This document shows, piece after piece, positions 63,651 to 64,000 of a DNA stretch of 64,000 nt. The notes below the pieces were generated by a model. It was not told where the DNA came from and searched no databases. It worked only from the letters and a program-made list of their open reading frames with translations. How positions within the stretch are numbered: the stretch's first letter is position 1; the number at the start of each line of letters is the position of its first letter. The stretch comes from Bacteroides mediterraneensis (GTDB lineage: Bacteria > Bacteroidota > Bacteroidia > Bacteroidales > Bacteroidaceae): NCBI RefSeq assembly GCF_900128455.1, contig NZ_LT635783.1, positions 2,443,935 through 2,507,934 of the forward strand. The letters run 5' to 3'. The position numbers were made by a program, and so were the translations under genes.

Positions 63651-64000
63651 ATCTAAATAAATTAAGAGATAAGGCCTACAAGTGCGCAGTAGTCCACGGT
63701 TGGCACGAAGAAAACCTGAGTGATGAACATTTCCTCTGTCTGGTCATATCTGAACTGATGGAAGCGGTGGAAGCTGACCGGAAAGGAAAACATGCAGATA
63801 CCAAAAAGTTCAATCAGGAATTGGATTACTACATACACGAGATGAAGCTGTATGGAGAAAACTATGATAAAGCCTATCGTGATACGTTTGAATATTATCT
63901 TAAAGATAGTGTGGAGGACGAACTTTCTGATGCATGCATCCGGATGCTGGATTTGGCCGGACTTAGGAATGTGGATTTGGGTGAGGTCAATTCTGATGAA
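63647..64000 (+). CDS. MazG-like nucleotide pyrophosphohydrolase (incomplete)
   Basis: From ATG 63647 the frame is open to the window end (118 codons seen). The sequence MNLNKLRDKAYKCAVVHG and HFLCLVISELMEAVEADRKGKHAD, then VEDELSDACIRMLDLAG, shows the EExxE/ExxD acidic clusters of the MazG/NTP-PPase fold (Glu in ISELMEAVE and Asp/Glu in EDELSDA). Phage MazG-like enzymes tune nucleotide pools. The C-terminus lies beyond the window. Confidence 0.7.
   Translation, partial: MNLNKLRDKAYKCAVVHGWHEENLSDEHFLCLVISELMEAVEADRKGKHADTKKFNQELDYYIHEMKLYGENYDKAYRDTFEYYLKDSVEDELSDACIRMLDLAGLRNVDLGEVNSDE

Larger units (their letters stand above)
43210..64000. mobile_element. Second prophage, integrated in tRNA-Thr, right part cut off
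   Basis: The element begins at the split tRNA-Thr and runs past the right edge. It carries two immunity regions, homing endonucleases, phage recombination genes (NinB, NinG, SSB, Sak4-like), replication genes and a cytosine methylase. No integrase or structural gene is present in the window; these are expected further right. Gene style and codon use differ from the Mu-like prophage. Confidence 0.75.

Noticed and set aside
43224-64000. Integrase for the second prophage
   Set aside because: No tyrosine or serine recombinase motif is present in the window; it is expected at the other end of the element.

Overview
The window comes from a gut Bacteroidales chromosome, most like Bacteroides or Phocaeicola. 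Evidence: TAnnTTTGY -7 promoter boxes before most host genes, weak use of Shine-Dalgarno sites, Bacteroidetes-only families (DUF4494, DUF4738-like lipoprotein, CCDC81-like HU/SPOR protein, DUF3127-like SSB), and a short [FeFe]-hydrogenase with its three maturases. A block of host core genes (about 27.07-43.18 kb) lies between two unrelated prophages, each cut by a window edge.

Region 1 (1 to about 27.06 kb) is a Mu-like transposable siphophage of the type called Hankyphage in Bacteroides (assignment from gene content only). Leftward from 6.67 kb lie prohead protease/scaffold, major capsid, M15 endolysin, two overlapping lysis genes, tail tube, tail chaperones and tape measure (cut by the left edge). 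Rightward from 6.85 kb lie both terminase subunits, gp36-like protein, portal, MuF protein, gpG-like morphogenesis protein and a tail completion protein. A symmetric control region with three 21-bp-phased repeats separates the two late arms. From 13 to 24.2 kb a leftward early operon carries many small genes plus Gam, gp16-like, a RecA-like ATPase, MuB, MuA, small regulators and a BRO antirepressor. A divergent S24 repressor and two lysogeny cargo genes follow. Next come a tRNA-like gene with an enlarged anticodon loop and about 750 bp of non-coding DNA. This ends in five 17-bp palindromes on an exact 22-bp pitch, proposed here as the transposase-bound phage end.

Region 2 (27.09-43.18 kb) is host DNA: a GNAT acetyltransferase, a membrane protein, recR, the GTPase gene engB, a DUF4738-like lipoprotein, an HU/SPOR protein, an FHA protein, and the operon hydrogenase-hydE-hydG-hydF. 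Then come the iron-sulfur repair protein ric with a CRP/FNR-type palindrome, a His-rich CobW-type metal GTPase, a GH28 pectin-degrading enzyme, an HD phosphohydrolase and a divergent pyrD. Several strong bidirectional terminators separate the units.

Region 3 (about 43.2 kb to the right edge) is a second prophage that has split a tRNA-Thr(CGU) gene; only its 3' half remains at 43.18-43.22 kb. It starts with accessory genes (lipoprotein, EVE-like/PD-(D/E)XK nuclease). Two successive immunity regions share a duplicated rightward promoter-leader but have different repressors and operators. The early and replication operon follows (WYL_2-like, Sak4-like ATPase, RecB-like nuclease, SSB, NinB, NinG, SF2 helicase, replication initiator, DnaC-like loader, C5 cytosine methylase, ASCH protein, MazG-like protein). 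It is interrupted by NUMOD/HNH homing endonucleases and by several structured RNA segments: a tRNA with a 9-nt anticodon loop, a 121-nt tRNA-like RNA followed by another folded RNA, a GC-rich region at 48.1-48.5 kb, and a leader with two mutually exclusive 10-bp helices, one covering a start codon.

Strongest leads: a textbook -1 frameshift signal joining portal to MuF; the competing-helix leader at 54.6-54.8 kb; the unusual phage tRNAs; the 22-bp iteron array; the 21-bp late-control repeats; and the double immunity region.
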